A stretch of 64,000 bases of DNA from UBA5239 sp031548025 (GCA_031548025.1 JAVBRM010000027.1:1-64000); one strand, 5' to 3'; counted from the first letter of the stretch, positions 51,451 to 60,301 are shown. Notes: a model not told the origin generated them from the letters alone. Translations and numbers: made by a program.

Positions 51451-54400
51451 TCATCGCGAAATGCGATAAAGTTCAGTCCAGCGCGACTGCATTTTTCCGC
51501 GCGGAATCATGCGCAGAATTTTCAGCGGCGACATTCCGTCCCGCCAGGTCCATTCGGCGCCACCGCGCAACTCGCCGGAGCGATAAACCCCGAAGCGTTC
51601 GCCCGAGACCAGATCGTCAATGAAAAATTCACCATCCGGCACCTGCGAGAGTTTTTGCCGGTAGGTTCCCGGGCGATCCTGGTACATGATCGCATAATGA
51701 CGGTCCAGTTCGGCATGACTCCCTTCCAGCGTCAGCGGCACCGGATTATTCTGCCGCGGATTGACCACTCCAGCCCAATCGGCGACCTTTTGCATAAAAC
51801 CGGGCATTTTTTCCGGGGCATAATCGGGGGTTCCCCAAAACACCAGTACCTCGCCCTTGCCGCAGCGATGCAGCGAAAGCGCCGTCCCGCCATCGGCAAA
51901 AGCCGCCAACACCCGGCCATCCGCAACCCGGTGTCCGGGATAAATCCGGAAATAGTCCGTCTGCGGCAGCCAGCGGTACGGCCAGCGGGTGAAATACTCC
52001 GCCATGTCGGACCGCCCGGCATCGCGTTTCATACCGGCCAGCGTATAAAACGGAATGATGGAACCGGCGGGAAAAAATCCGTTGCCGTCAACAGGGCGCG
52101 CCGTGATGTTTTCACCGGAAGTTTCAAACGGGCGCTGCGGAGGCTGAATGCCAAGCGCGTTCAGCAGGGCGAATTCCTGAGTCCGCCGTTCCGGGCATTT
52201 GCTGCCGGTCATCGCCGAAATAACGGTTTTAGAGCCATTGCGAACCATCCGGGCGACCAGTTCGATATTCTCCGCGCTCATCACTTCGTCCAGCAGGTTC
52301 GGCAGGATCAACTTATATGAATCATGGGCGGTCTTGCGGAAATCTTCGTAAGTCAGTGAATCGGCTTTGAGCAACTCAAACCAGCGCCTCAGATCATCCA
52401 TCCGCGGCTCGAAAACCGTCCGGTGTTTGCAGTACAGGGTATAAATATCCTGAAGGACGGCGATTTCCGGGGGCGTCCGGCTGATTTTGAGCCCATGCAT
52501 CTCCTGGAGCAGCGGCAGCCAGCGCTGAAAACGGTCGAAGGCATATTCGCGGCCGTAATGCGCGGTGAGGCTCAGGTCTTCCTGGCCGAGTATCGGAAAA
52601 TAATAAATATGCATGTTGGCCCCGCCCGCTCCCGCTTGCGCCAGCATAATATACGTCGTCCAATCCAGCAACCATCCCCGGTTGCCGGGGTCGCCGTAAG
52701 CGGCCCACCGGTGCGGCATGTGCGGCTCGGTAATCCAACCGATCCGTTTCTGTTCCCAAGCGGTAGTCAAGGTCCCCTCCCCGCGCAGAAAATGGTTGCC
52801 GCCATTATGAAGGTAGTCGATGGACGGCGCGCCCGAGACATCTTCAAAACCACCGGGGTCGAGGCTGTAAACGATAATCACACAGTCCTGGTCGTAGCTC
52901 CGGACCGAAGCGGCCGCGGTTTCCACCCAGTATCCGGCATCCAGATAATGCTTGAATTTGCAGAAATCGAGCCATTGCGGACGTAAATCGGGGGTCGCAC
53001 CACGCTCAAAATCGGGCTGCGGCGGCATTACCTGAGCCCATTCAGCATAAGAAGTAGACCAGCGCCGGTTCAATTCACCGAGGTCGCCGGTAATATTTTT
53101 CCGGACATATTCCCTGAATGCGCGAATGGCGGCCTTTTCGTATCCCGCCACCGCGCCGCTCCACGGTTGGTCGAGGACAGCCCATTCGCCCGCGATCTCG
53201 AATATCTGGTATCCCTGAAACGCCGGATGCCGCCGGTAGCGGTCGTTGATCGCCTTCTGGGCGTTGAGAAAATTGTCGGTGTATTCCCGGTCCGCCACGG
53301 AAAAACTGCCGTAGTAGCTTTTGCCGAAATTGGTGCTGCCGTCGGAATTGCGCTGCGGCCAGTAACGCTGCCAGCGCAAAATATTGGCGCCGCTGTGATC
53401 GGCGTGGCTCAGCCGGACGGTCAGGCGGCAGCCGTAATCCCAGGCCGTATCCATAACCCGGTCGAAAAGCATGAAATCAAACACCCCCGGCAGAATTTCA
53501 AAATCGGCGGTGTCGATCATAAAAGTGACATTGCGGGTAATCTGTGAAATCGACGCTAGGGCTTCTTCAAAACGCTTTACCGCTTCGGCGGAAGAAGCGA
53601 ATTTCATTTTTTTGTTGTCTTTGTAGGGTAGATATGAAACGCGGACATAGGGTTGCTTTTTGACTTCGTCGCGAGTCTGCCGCTTACCCGTGCGGCCTTG
53701 ATATTCGTAACTCAAATCGCTGGTGAATCCCAACACATAATCCTGACTGTCGATGATTTTGCCATCGACTTCGGCCTCGGCTTTCAGGCAATAAGCGGCG
53801 CCCTCGGCGGGCAGCGCCAGCGGAATCGCAATATCCCGCATCCGCTCCCCGGCGAAACGAACGTTTTCCCGTCCGCTCAGGACCGCCTCGGGGTAACCGA
53901 ATTTTTCGATCCGCCATTTGATGGTGTATTCAGGGTATTTGCCAGAAAAAGCCCTGACCGTAAAAGTAGCTCCCTGCCGCGTCGGATACACTCCGCGGCC
54001 ATCGTGCCCGGGATTCAATCGCAGATAGCCGATCGGCGGCGGCACGGCGAGGTCTATCGGTTCGAGCTTCATATCAAGCGGATTGTTTTCCACCCATGCC
54101 CGCATGGAGGAGTCGGTCACAATTTTTCCGGCGGCATCGGTAATCTGATAACGTATCCAGTAATTGTCGTCGCCGCCCAGTTCAAAAGTGATTTTCTGCT
54201 TCGCCGAAGATGGCTTATCCGGGTCGAACTCAAGTTCCTTCACCCATTCTCTGACCGGTACCGCCTGAAATCCCCGTGTAATTTGCGCCGCGATCCGGTA
54301 TTTACCGGCGGCTGTCAGCATGGAATCCGCGTAAACATACGGATGGGAATACGGAATGAGGTTTTCGCCGAGGATGTATCCGCCGAAACGGATTTTTCCT

Positions 54401-54951
54401 TTGAATTCATTCAGGATTTCATGCGAATGTATCGCCAGTTTGAACCCCAGGAAAGTCAATTCGCCGTCCGGCCAGGCATTGCCGTCGCCGCCGGACGCCT
54501 CAAACGAGGACGCCGCCGCGCCACCGGCCTCCGTCGCGTAAAAAGAACTGGTCTGCCAGCCGCTCCAGTTGGTGGTGCCGTTTTTCAGATGGTCTTGTTT
54601 ATGCGGGGTATAACAGAATATTTCGCCGTTGGCGTCCCGCAACAGCGGCATCAGCAGAACGGCGGGCTCACGGCGGGCGGAAGGCTTCAAACCGGACGCC
54701 TCAAAAAGTATCCGTTTGATTTTCGCATCGAGTTTCAAGGGATTTTTCAGCAACAGTTCGGCGGTTCCCCGCATGAATGAATTATTGGCGGACTGATACG
54801 GCTGATCCACTTTCATGACATAATCCAGCTCCAGCACGCCGTCATTCATCCGCAAAGCGACTTGGTCGCCCGGCCGGTGTTCCAATTTCCACTCATCGGC
54901 TCCGGCAATCAGGGAAGCCAACAGGCAGCAAATGATATACCTCAGCTTCAT
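51451..54951 (-). CDS. Very large secreted GH42-like protein with altered catalytic motif
   Basis: This 1166-aa protein has a signal peptide (MKLRYIICCLLASLIAGAD). About 430 residues of beta-rich domains follow, then a TIM-barrel section with a GH42-like layout: FREYVRKNITGDLGELNRRW near 625 and GWLLDWTTYIMLAQAGAGG near 755. Where GH42 has GWQIDNEYG, this protein has GYQIFEIAGEW near 585, so the Asn-Glu pair is not at its usual place. Catalysis may use another Glu, or the family may be new. A Rossmann-like domain follows (RWFELLKADSLTYEDF), as in GH42. Its ATG overlaps the end of the GH71-like gene by 4 bases. Confidence 0.78.
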   Translation of the reverse strand: MKLRYIICCLLASLIAGADEWKLEHRPGDQVALRMNDGVLELDYVMKVDQPYQSANNSFMRGTAELLLKNPLKLDAKIKRILFEASGLKPSARREPAVLLMPLLRDANGEIFCYTPHKQDHLKNGTTNWSGWQTSSFYATEAGGAAASSFEASGGDGNAWPDGELTFLGFKLAIHSHEILNEFKGKIRFGGYILGENLIPYSHPYVYADSMLTAAGKYRIAAQITRGFQAVPVREWVKELEFDPDKPSSAKQKITFELGGDDNYWIRYQITDAAGKIVTDSSMRAWVENNPLDMKLEPIDLAVPPPIGYLRLNPGHDGRGVYPTRQGATFTVRAFSGKYPEYTIKWRIEKFGYPEAVLSGRENVRFAGERMRDIAIPLALPAEGAAYCLKAEAEVDGKIIDSQDYVLGFTSDLSYEYQGRTGKRQTRDEVKKQPYVRVSYLPYKDNKKMKFASSAEAVKRFEEALASISQITRNVTFMIDTADFEILPGVFDFMLFDRVMDTAWDYGCRLTVRLSHADHSGANILRWQRYWPQRNSDGSTNFGKSYYGSFSVADREYTDNFLNAQKAINDRYRRHPAFQGYQIFEIAGEWAVLDQPWSGAVAGYEKAAIRAFREYVRKNITGDLGELNRRWSTSYAEWAQVMPPQPDFERGATPDLRPQWLDFCKFKHYLDAGYWVETAAASVRSYDQDCVIIVYSLDPGGFEDVSGAPSIDYLHNGGNHFLRGEGTLTTAWEQKRIGWITEPHMPHRWAAYGDPGNRGWLLDWTTYIMLAQAGAGGANMHIYYFPILGQEDLSLTAHYGREYAFDRFQRWLPLLQEMHGLKISRTPPEIAVLQDIYTLYCKHRTVFEPRMDDLRRWFELLKADSLTYEDFRKTAHDSYKLILPNLLDEVMSAENIELVARMVRNGSKTVISAMTGSKCPERRTQEFALLNALGIQPPQRPFETSGENITARPVDGNGFFPAGSIIPFYTLAGMKRDAGRSDMAEYFTRWPYRWLPQTDYFRIYPGHRVADGRVLAAFADGGTALSLHRCGKGEVLVFWGTPDYAPEKMPGFMQKVADWAGVVNPRQNNPVPLTLEGSHAELDRHYAIMYQDRPGTYRQKLSQVPDGEFFIDDLVSGERFGVYRSGELRGGAEWTWRDGMSPLKILRMIPRGKMQSRWTELYRISR

Positions 54952-57053
54952 CTTTCCTCGCTTTCGGGGGCGATAACCCCGGATGAATAAATCATATGTT
55001 GGAATTCCACCGGCGACAGCACCGGATAACGTCCTTTGCCACCGGCAATGACTTTGCCGTTGCGCGAAAGCGAAAACTCAGGCACGAATTGTTTGTCCTG
55101 CGGCATGGGAACTTTGAACGAGGTAATACCGGCGAGAGCCTGCCGGGTGTGTTTTTCGCCATTGACCGTAATGCTCAATTCGCCGGGAGCGGTCAGGAAC
55201 GCCAGCAGTTCGATTTCGTTTTGGGCCTGGCCTTGCAGGAATTTCCATTTGGTTCCCTTGGCCGGTTCGGCTTCCGAATGGTTGCGCCGGTAGAAATAAT
55301 ACAGCCGGTCACGGACGATTTCCGGTTGCTGTCCGGTCTTGAACCATTGGATGTAATAAGCGTTCAGGTCGAATGGCACAAAGCCGATAAATGTGGAGGG
55401 CGCCATGGGTGTTTCGGTATAATCCGACCAGGTATTCAAAAAAGCCCAGTCCGCGCCGTCGCCAATCGCCTGCCGCCACATATTGCGCAACAAACCGCTG
55501 TTTTCCGCCTCCCACAATCCGCAATTGCGGGTCCGGACATCCTGCGCGGCAATGGGGAAAACCACCACTTCCGTCAGCTTCCGGGCACTGGACACCCAAT
55601 TGTAATCACAAACCTGCCGCGGCCCCCATTGCGCCATGCCGTAACAGATATCGGAAAATTCCTTCAGTTTGCCGTGGGAATTAAACTGTGCCACCAACAC
55701 CGCCGGATAGCCGTTTTTCGCCATGATCGCCAATACTTCGCGCCACCATTCCGGGGTCCGTCTTTCGGTATACCACATGCTCCAGACCCTTCGGCCGTCG
55801 TCCTGCCTCAGGGTCGCGGGGTGACGGGCAATGCGTTTCACCACTTCCGAATTTGCATATTCTTCCGGGGTGGTCATGCGCTTCTTTCCATCTGCTTCCT
55901 CGACCTGTCCGCAGTAAACCGCCGGCAGAATTTTAAAGGTCGGATCGACTTCGTGCGCGGCATCCATCAAACTGAACGAGTTTTCGGTAAACCAGGAAGT
56001 ACCGTCGGCTTTAACCGAAACCGCATGAAAATCAGCAAAAAAGCCATCGAGTCCCTGTTGAATGCCCAGCCGAACCTCCTCCGCCATCGCCAGTTTGATC
56101 TCGTCGCGCCGGCTCAGGGACGGTTGCCGCATGGGCGGACGCGGAAACGGCCGCATCAGCATTTCGCTGCCGGCTTTGCTCCGGCTCTGCTTGGTCAGCG
56201 AAGGATTGAGAACGGTCCGGGTATACCACGACAATCCGGGGTCTTCGTTGCCGAAACTCGAGGTGTAAATATAATAATATGCATAAACCTTATGTTTGCT
56301 TTTCAACAGTTCCGTCCGCGGCAATTGATCGAAAGCGAACCAGTTGTTGCGCGGCGCGTCAACCATTCCCCCCATGCAAACGTTATCCAAAGCCCAACTG
56401 CCGGTCGCCGCATCGGGGCCGTTGCTGAAAAACGCCACCCGGCAGTATTCCGGCGGCGCGTCGAATTTGACCTCGCCATTGAATACCAGTTTGCTGTTCT
56501 TGACCTTGGCACTGGAACGGTCCAACCGCATGTTAGTGACATCCGTCATGAACAGGAAAGCCGTGTCGCCCTCGACGGTAATGCCGAGATGGTACCATAA
56601 GTCCGGCTTCAACTCCGCCATGCCGTTTAGCTTTCCCCCCTGCCCCAGATGCAAAGTCAAGCCCTTGCCGTCGGTTCCGCCGTCCAGCACGCAAACGAAA
56701 TCCAGCTCGTTCCCACTGTATTTGAAGTCGAAACCGAGATACAATTTACCGTTCGGCGGCGGCCGGAAACCATATTCGGCGCCGACTCCCTTCCCCGCTG
56801 TCGCCGTAGCATCTTCCAGCAACAGCCCTTTGCCGGAAACTTTATTTTCGGCGAAAGGGGTTTCCGCGGCAGCCGAAAGCTGAAGTTTGATTCCCTCCGC
56901 CTCGCCGCCGAGACGCCGCCACGGATGCGGCGGAAAAGTATTTTCCTGATATTCGTCGAAACGATCCACCGGCAACTCGTCCACCGAACGCAAACCTCCG
57001 GCGGCAAGCACCGTTGCAGACACGAGGCAATACACAAATATAAATCTCAACAT
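54948..57053 (-). CDS. Secreted GH71-like (alpha-1,3-glucanase-type) glycoside hydrolase
   Basis: The 701-aa protein has a signal peptide (MLRFIFVYCLVSATVLAAGG). A concanavalin-like lectin domain follows (residues ~40-220, LYLGFDFKYSGNELDFV, LKPDLWYHLGITVEG). A barrel then begins at KHKVYAYYYIYT. GIQQGLDGFFADFHAVS near 340 and LNTWSDYTETPMAPS near 545 match the GH71/GH99-like pattern in which Asp/Glu pairs end the barrel strands. It is likely an endo-acting glucanase or mannanase of unknown target. AGGA lies 6 bases before the ATG. It lies 30 bases after the cassette F pseudopilin and overlaps the next gene by 4 bases. Confidence 0.8.
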   Translation of the reverse strand: MLRFIFVYCLVSATVLAAGGLRSVDELPVDRFDEYQENTFPPHPWRRLGGEAEGIKLQLSAAAETPFAENKVSGKGLLLEDATATAGKGVGAEYGFRPPPNGKLYLGFDFKYSGNELDFVCVLDGGTDGKGLTLHLGQGGKLNGMAELKPDLWYHLGITVEGDTAFLFMTDVTNMRLDRSSAKVKNSKLVFNGEVKFDAPPEYCRVAFFSNGPDAATGSWALDNVCMGGMVDAPRNNWFAFDQLPRTELLKSKHKVYAYYYIYTSSFGNEDPGLSWYTRTVLNPSLTKQSRSKAGSEMLMRPFPRPPMRQPSLSRRDEIKLAMAEEVRLGIQQGLDGFFADFHAVSVKADGTSWFTENSFSLMDAAHEVDPTFKILPAVYCGQVEEADGKKRMTTPEEYANSEVVKRIARHPATLRQDDGRRVWSMWYTERRTPEWWREVLAIMAKNGYPAVLVAQFNSHGKLKEFSDICYGMAQWGPRQVCDYNWVSSARKLTEVVVFPIAAQDVRTRNCGLWEAENSGLLRNMWRQAIGDGADWAFLNTWSDYTETPMAPSTFIGFVPFDLNAYYIQWFKTGQQPEIVRDRLYYFYRRNHSEAEPAKGTKWKFLQGQAQNEIELLAFLTAPGELSITVNGEKHTRQALAGITSFKVPMPQDKQFVPEFSLSRNGKVIAGGKGRYPVLSPVEFQHMIYSSGVIAPESEER

Positions 57054-57083
57054 ATTTGATCCTGGTTTTATGATATTTTACGC

Positions 57084-57815
57084 TTAAATCGCACTGAAAC
57101 GGTTAGCATGAACACCAGTATTCGCCTTGGCCCAACTGGTGAACTCGACAGCATGGGCATTTTCCGCATGACCGTCCACCAGTGAAATATTGATGGTCAA
57201 CTGGTGACGCAGAAAATATGAAAATTGTCCGATGGCGACTTCGGTCGGCGCTACCGAGACATCCGGCCGCAGATAAATATTACCGTTATTACTGGAGCTG
57301 CTGGTGGTGAGCTCCTCAAGGGTTTTTCCGTCGCGGGTGTCCGCCGAATAAATCAACCGGCTCGGATACTTGAATTTCGAGATTTTGTGGATACGCGCCG
57401 TCGCATCGGTGGCGCTCACCCGCCCCAGGAAAGCCCAGCCGTTAATGCCGATGCTGGCCCGAAGCCGAAAGTTGGTCGAAGCCTGGGTCGAATCATAAAG
57501 CACCTGCAGAGATTTATTCGGATCGCCGACACTCGGGCATCCCCACAGGTTCAGCCGTTTGTTCAAGTACGGGCTCAGCCCCTTGAACCAGGTCGCCGAA
57601 GCAGTAGCCGGGGGAATCGCCGTGGCGGTAAAATCGTCGCTATCGTCCGTATACATATGATGCGCTCCGGTAATCTGTTTCTGCTGGCTCAAGCAGGAGA
57701 TGGAGCGGGATTTCTCCCGGGCTTTGCTCAACGCGGGCAACAGCATCGCCGCCAGTACCGCGATTATCGCGATCACAACCAGGAGTTCAATGAGTGTAAA
57801 ATACCGTTTGCACAT
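57084..57815 (-). CDS. Pseudopilin-like protein, cassette F
   Basis: This 243-aa protein has the very short leader MCKRY, then FTLIELLVVIAII and AAMLLPALSKAREK. The residue before Phe is Tyr, not Gly. ISCLSQQKQITGAHHMYTDD replaces the usual CxxNLKQ body segment. HQLTINISLVDGH is an exact H-X9-DG motif. GGAGG lies 6-7 bases before the ATG. It starts 27 bases after the GntR/LacI-type regulator and precedes the GH71-like gene. Confidence 0.93.
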   Translation of the reverse strand: MCKRYFTLIELLVVIAIIAVLAAMLLPALSKAREKSRSISCLSQQKQITGAHHMYTDDSDDFTATAIPPATASATWFKGLSPYLNKRLNLWGCPSVGDPNKSLQVLYDSTQASTNFRLRASIGINGWAFLGRVSATDATARIHKISKFKYPSRLIYSADTRDGKTLEELTTSSSSNNGNIYLRPDVSVAPTEVAIGQFSYFLRHQLTINISLVDGHAENAHAVEFTSWAKANTGVHANRFSAI

Positions 57816-57842
57816 AAATATCCTCCTCAGGATTTTGTATTT

Positions 57843-58889
57843 TCAATATTCCGATTCATATTTGCCGTTGATTATTTTACACGGCGGCGGCACCCCGCGG
57901 TAATATTCGTCGCCGATCTCCACCACCGCGTTGAGAATATCCCTGGTGTCGTAACCGACCCGCTTGACCGGCAGTACCGTTTCACTGCGTTCCGGAAAGT
58001 TGCAATGACAGATCAACTGCAGTTCATCCGGCACCCGGACTCCGGTTTCGATCAATGCCGTTTGGACCAGGGTAATCAAGTTGTCGTCGGTGATATACAG
58101 ACATTCCGGACGGTCTTTCTTCGGCAGCGCCATCAACAGTCGGACCAGATTGCAGACCCCGGCGATATAACGTTCCGGGGCGGCCAAACACCATTCCGGA
58201 CGGGTTTTCAAACCATACGCATCGGCAATCTCCGGGAAATGGGTCGCCAATTTCTGCTCGCCTTTGGAGATCATCGCTATTTTCCGGATATTCTTCGAAC
58301 GGGCATATTCCATGACTTTCCGCAAACATGACGTGGCATCCAGTTGGATATAGAAAGAATTCCGTCCCGACGGCAGTTTATGGGTAAATATTGCCGGGAT
58401 CTCCGGGTAATCGTGCTGTATTTTCATGACCAGCGCATCGGTATCGCGCAACATGAAATAAATCCCGGCAATCATCCGGCGCTCCAGCAGATCGAGCAGA
58501 TGCCGGGTTTCCGGTTTTTCCAGATTGGAGCTCTGAAAAAATTTGAATTGCCGGCCGGAATTTTCGCGGTTCAGCATCTGAGTCTCGTGATATAGAGCCG
58601 ACCAATACTTGTTGGTACTGATATCATCCTCGCTGACCAGGGCAAAATGATCCCGGCAGGGCAACGAGGCCGCCGGGTAAATCCCCTGCCGCTCTACACT
58701 GACGATATAACCGTCCTGCTTCAGTTGGTTCAATGCGTGATGCAATGTCACCCGACTGGCGTCGAACATCTTTTCCAATTCATCATAAGTCGGCAACAGA
58801 CCATTGCGGCACAATTCGCCGCTGATCAGCTGGTCTTTAAAAATATCGACCAACTGTTGACGCTTCATTCTCGGTTTCAGTTCCACCAT
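57843..58889 (-). CDS. GntR-HTH / LacI-type sensor regulator, cassette F
   Basis: About 348 residues. A GntR winged helix near the start (TYDELEKMFDASRVTLHHAL, LKQDGYIVSVERQGIYP) is joined to a LacI-type sugar-sensing domain (HFALVSEDDISTNKYW onward, VRVPDELQLICHCNFP near the end). ATG 58889 is preferred: AAGG lies upstream, and an in-frame ATG at 58943 would fall at the predicted transcription start of the promoter at 58949-58976. Repeated GTTATA half-sites between promoter and gene suggest autoregulation. It heads cassette F. Confidence 0.9.
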   Translation of the reverse strand: MVELKPRMKRQQLVDIFKDQLISGELCRNGLLPTYDELEKMFDASRVTLHHALNQLKQDGYIVSVERQGIYPAASLPCRDHFALVSEDDISTNKYWSALYHETQMLNRENSGRQFKFFQSSNLEKPETRHLLDLLERRMIAGIYFMLRDTDALVMKIQHDYPEIPAIFTHKLPSGRNSFYIQLDATSCLRKVMEYARSKNIRKIAMISKGEQKLATHFPEIADAYGLKTRPEWCLAAPERYIAGVCNLVRLLMALPKKDRPECLYITDDNLITLVQTALIETGVRVPDELQLICHCNFPERSETVLPVKRVGYDTRDILNAVVEIGDEYYRGVPPPCKIINGKYESEY

Positions 58890-58903
58890 ACCCAAACACA
58901 CCT

Positions 58904-58957
58904 TGTTATACCAAATAAACATTCTGTTATATTTAACCACCATTGATTAGTATAACA
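58904..58957. promoter_or_regulatory. Operator candidates with GTTATA half-sites
   Basis: Three copies of the half-site occur: TGTTATACC at 58904-58912, TGTTATATTTAACC at 58925-58938 and, inverted, TAGTATAACA at 58948-58957. The last overlaps the -10 box. They cover the region from the promoter to the start codon of the cassette F regulator. Confidence 0.5.
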
Positions 58958-58976
58958 CGAGCGTTAAAAAAATCAA
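58949..58976 (-). promoter_or_regulatory. Promoter of cassette F
   Basis: On the minus strand TTGATT (58976-58971), 16 bases and TATACT (58954-58949) lie upstream of the regulator. The predicted start is near 58943, giving a leader of about 50 bases to ATG 58889. Confidence 0.65.
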
Positions 58977-59106
58977 TACCTTCTTTGTAGAAATCAAGAA
59001 TTTATTTGTGAAGCAATAGGTCTGTTATTCAAATGAGAAAATTTTCCAGAAAAATAAGTCAAGACTAATTGTATTTATCAAAAAGACTATTATATTAGTT
59101 GATATT

Positions 59107-59131
59107 GACGCCAAATTGAGCGTCTTTTTTT
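59107..59131 (+). other. Terminator-like hairpin in the leader of the DUF3793 gene
   Basis: GACGC (59107-59111) pairs with GCGTC (59120-59124) around an 8-base loop and is followed at once by an eight-T run. It ends 19 bases before the DUF3793 ATG, so it is either an attenuator or the terminator of a short upstream transcript. Positions 58980-59100 are AT-rich with nothing else recognisable. Confidence 0.55.
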
Positions 59132-59149
59132 AAAGAACAAAAGTTAGAC

Positions 59150-59800
59150 ATGACTAAATTAATTTTCAAAGATCCGCAAATTTGCGAAAGCCACCGAAAA
59201 GAACTGCTCCGCTTTCTGCTGTTGAAAACCGCGGCTGTCCGCAGCGGCGTCAAGCCGGGGGAATTGCTCCGGATTCAGCATTGTTATCAGGGACGGAACA
59301 GCGAAGGTTTTCAGTTTTGTCTCTACCGGAAGGATATTCTCGAGATCTTAAAACTCGACTATATCGAGCTGCGCGACGATCCGCAAAGTTCGCTCGTCCT
59401 TTTTTATCACCGGGAAACTTTGTCTTCAACCCTGGCTTTGCCGGAGAACCGGATCGTGTTGAATCAGTTCGGTTATCCGCAAGGTGATTCGCCGGAAAGT
59501 TTTTTGAAGCTTTTGCAAGAGCGTTTTACCCGGGAAAGCCTCCCGCATGAAGTGGGAGTATTCATCGGATACCCAGCCAAAGACGTGATCGGTTTTATCA
59601 ACAAATTGCCCAAAACCCCGATCCATAAAGGTGATTGGCAGGTTTTCGGCGACGCAGGAGAATCGTTGGCCCGCATGAATCTTTACCGTCACGCCGAGCA
59701 GATCGCCAGGAGCATTTTCGACGCCTGCGACGATTTGCAGACGTTTTTCAACCATATATCCAGCTTAAATATCACCAGAAGGAACATTGCAAATGGATAA
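59150..59800 (+). CDS. DUF3793 family protein
   Basis: The 216-aa protein matches the DUF3793 pattern: CESHRKELLRFLLLKTAAV at the start, then LPHEVGVFIGYPAKDVIGFI near 128 and GDWQVFGDAGESLARMNLYR near 163. No signal peptide or membrane segment is present. The family has no proven function. It is often found beside flavodoxin genes, as here, where the flavodoxin ATG lies 8 bases inside its 3' end. A terminator-like hairpin in its leader (59107-59131) hints at attenuation. The family is best known from Firmicutes, so transfer is possible but not shown. Confidence 0.85.
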   Translation: MTKLIFKDPQICESHRKELLRFLLLKTAAVRSGVKPGELLRIQHCYQGRNSEGFQFCLYRKDILEILKLDYIELRDDPQSSLVLFYHRETLSSTLALPENRIVLNQFGYPQGDSPESFLKLLQERFTRESLPHEVGVFIGYPAKDVIGFINKLPKTPIHKGDWQVFGDAGESLARMNLYRHAEQIARSIFDACDDLQTFFNHISSLNITRRNIANG

Positions 59801-60278
59801 AGTCAAAGTTATTTATGGAAGTACCACCGGCAACACCGAAACCGCGGCCCAACAAATTGCCGGGGCATTCGGTGTCGCAGCAATCAATATCGCCAATGCG
59901 AAAGCCGATGATTTTCTGGCCGATCTGCTGATTCTCGGCAGTTCGACCTGGGGGCTGGGCGAACTTCAGGACGACTGGATATCCGGAGTTGCCTATTTGT
60001 CCAAAGCCGACCTTACCGGTAAAAAAGTCGCGGTATTCGGCACCGGCGACCAGTCCGGATTTGCCGATACCTTTGTCGATGCCCTCGGCATTATCGCCGG
60101 TGTAGCCAAATCACGCGGCGCCGAAATCGTCGGCGAAACCTCCACCGAAGGCTACACCCATTCCGGCTCCGCCGCCGAGTCGGACGGCAAATTCTGCGGC
60201 CTGGCGCTTGATGACAACAACGAACCGGAAAAAACTCCGGCCCGCATCGCAGCCTGGGTTGCCGCCCTAAAGCAGTAA
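59793..60278 (+). CDS. Flavodoxin
   Basis: This 161-aa flavodoxin has the FMN phosphate loop IYGSTTGNTETAA at the start. The flavin-stacking SSTWGLGELQDDW lies near residue 54, GTGDQSGFADTFVDALG near 91 and DDNNEPEKTPARIAAW near the end. It carries one or two electrons between partner oxidoreductases in the cytoplasm, often replacing ferredoxin when iron is short. ATG 59793 is chosen because AAGGA lies 9 bases upstream; an in-frame TTG at 59787 is closer to that site. It overlaps the DUF3793 gene by 8 bases. Confidence 0.94.
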   Translation: MDKVKVIYGSTTGNTETAAQQIAGAFGVAAINIANAKADDFLADLLILGSSTWGLGELQDDWISGVAYLSKADLTGKKVAVFGTGDQSGFADTFVDALGIIAGVAKSRGAEIVGETSTEGYTHSGSAAESDGKFCGLALDDNNEPEKTPARIAAWVAALKQ

Positions 60279-60301
60279 CTCCCGCTCCATCAAAGACCTC
60301 C

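Noticed and set aside
54996..56600. 534-codon plus-strand open frame
   Set aside because: Antisense shadow of the GH71-like gene; its sequence is biased and domain-free.
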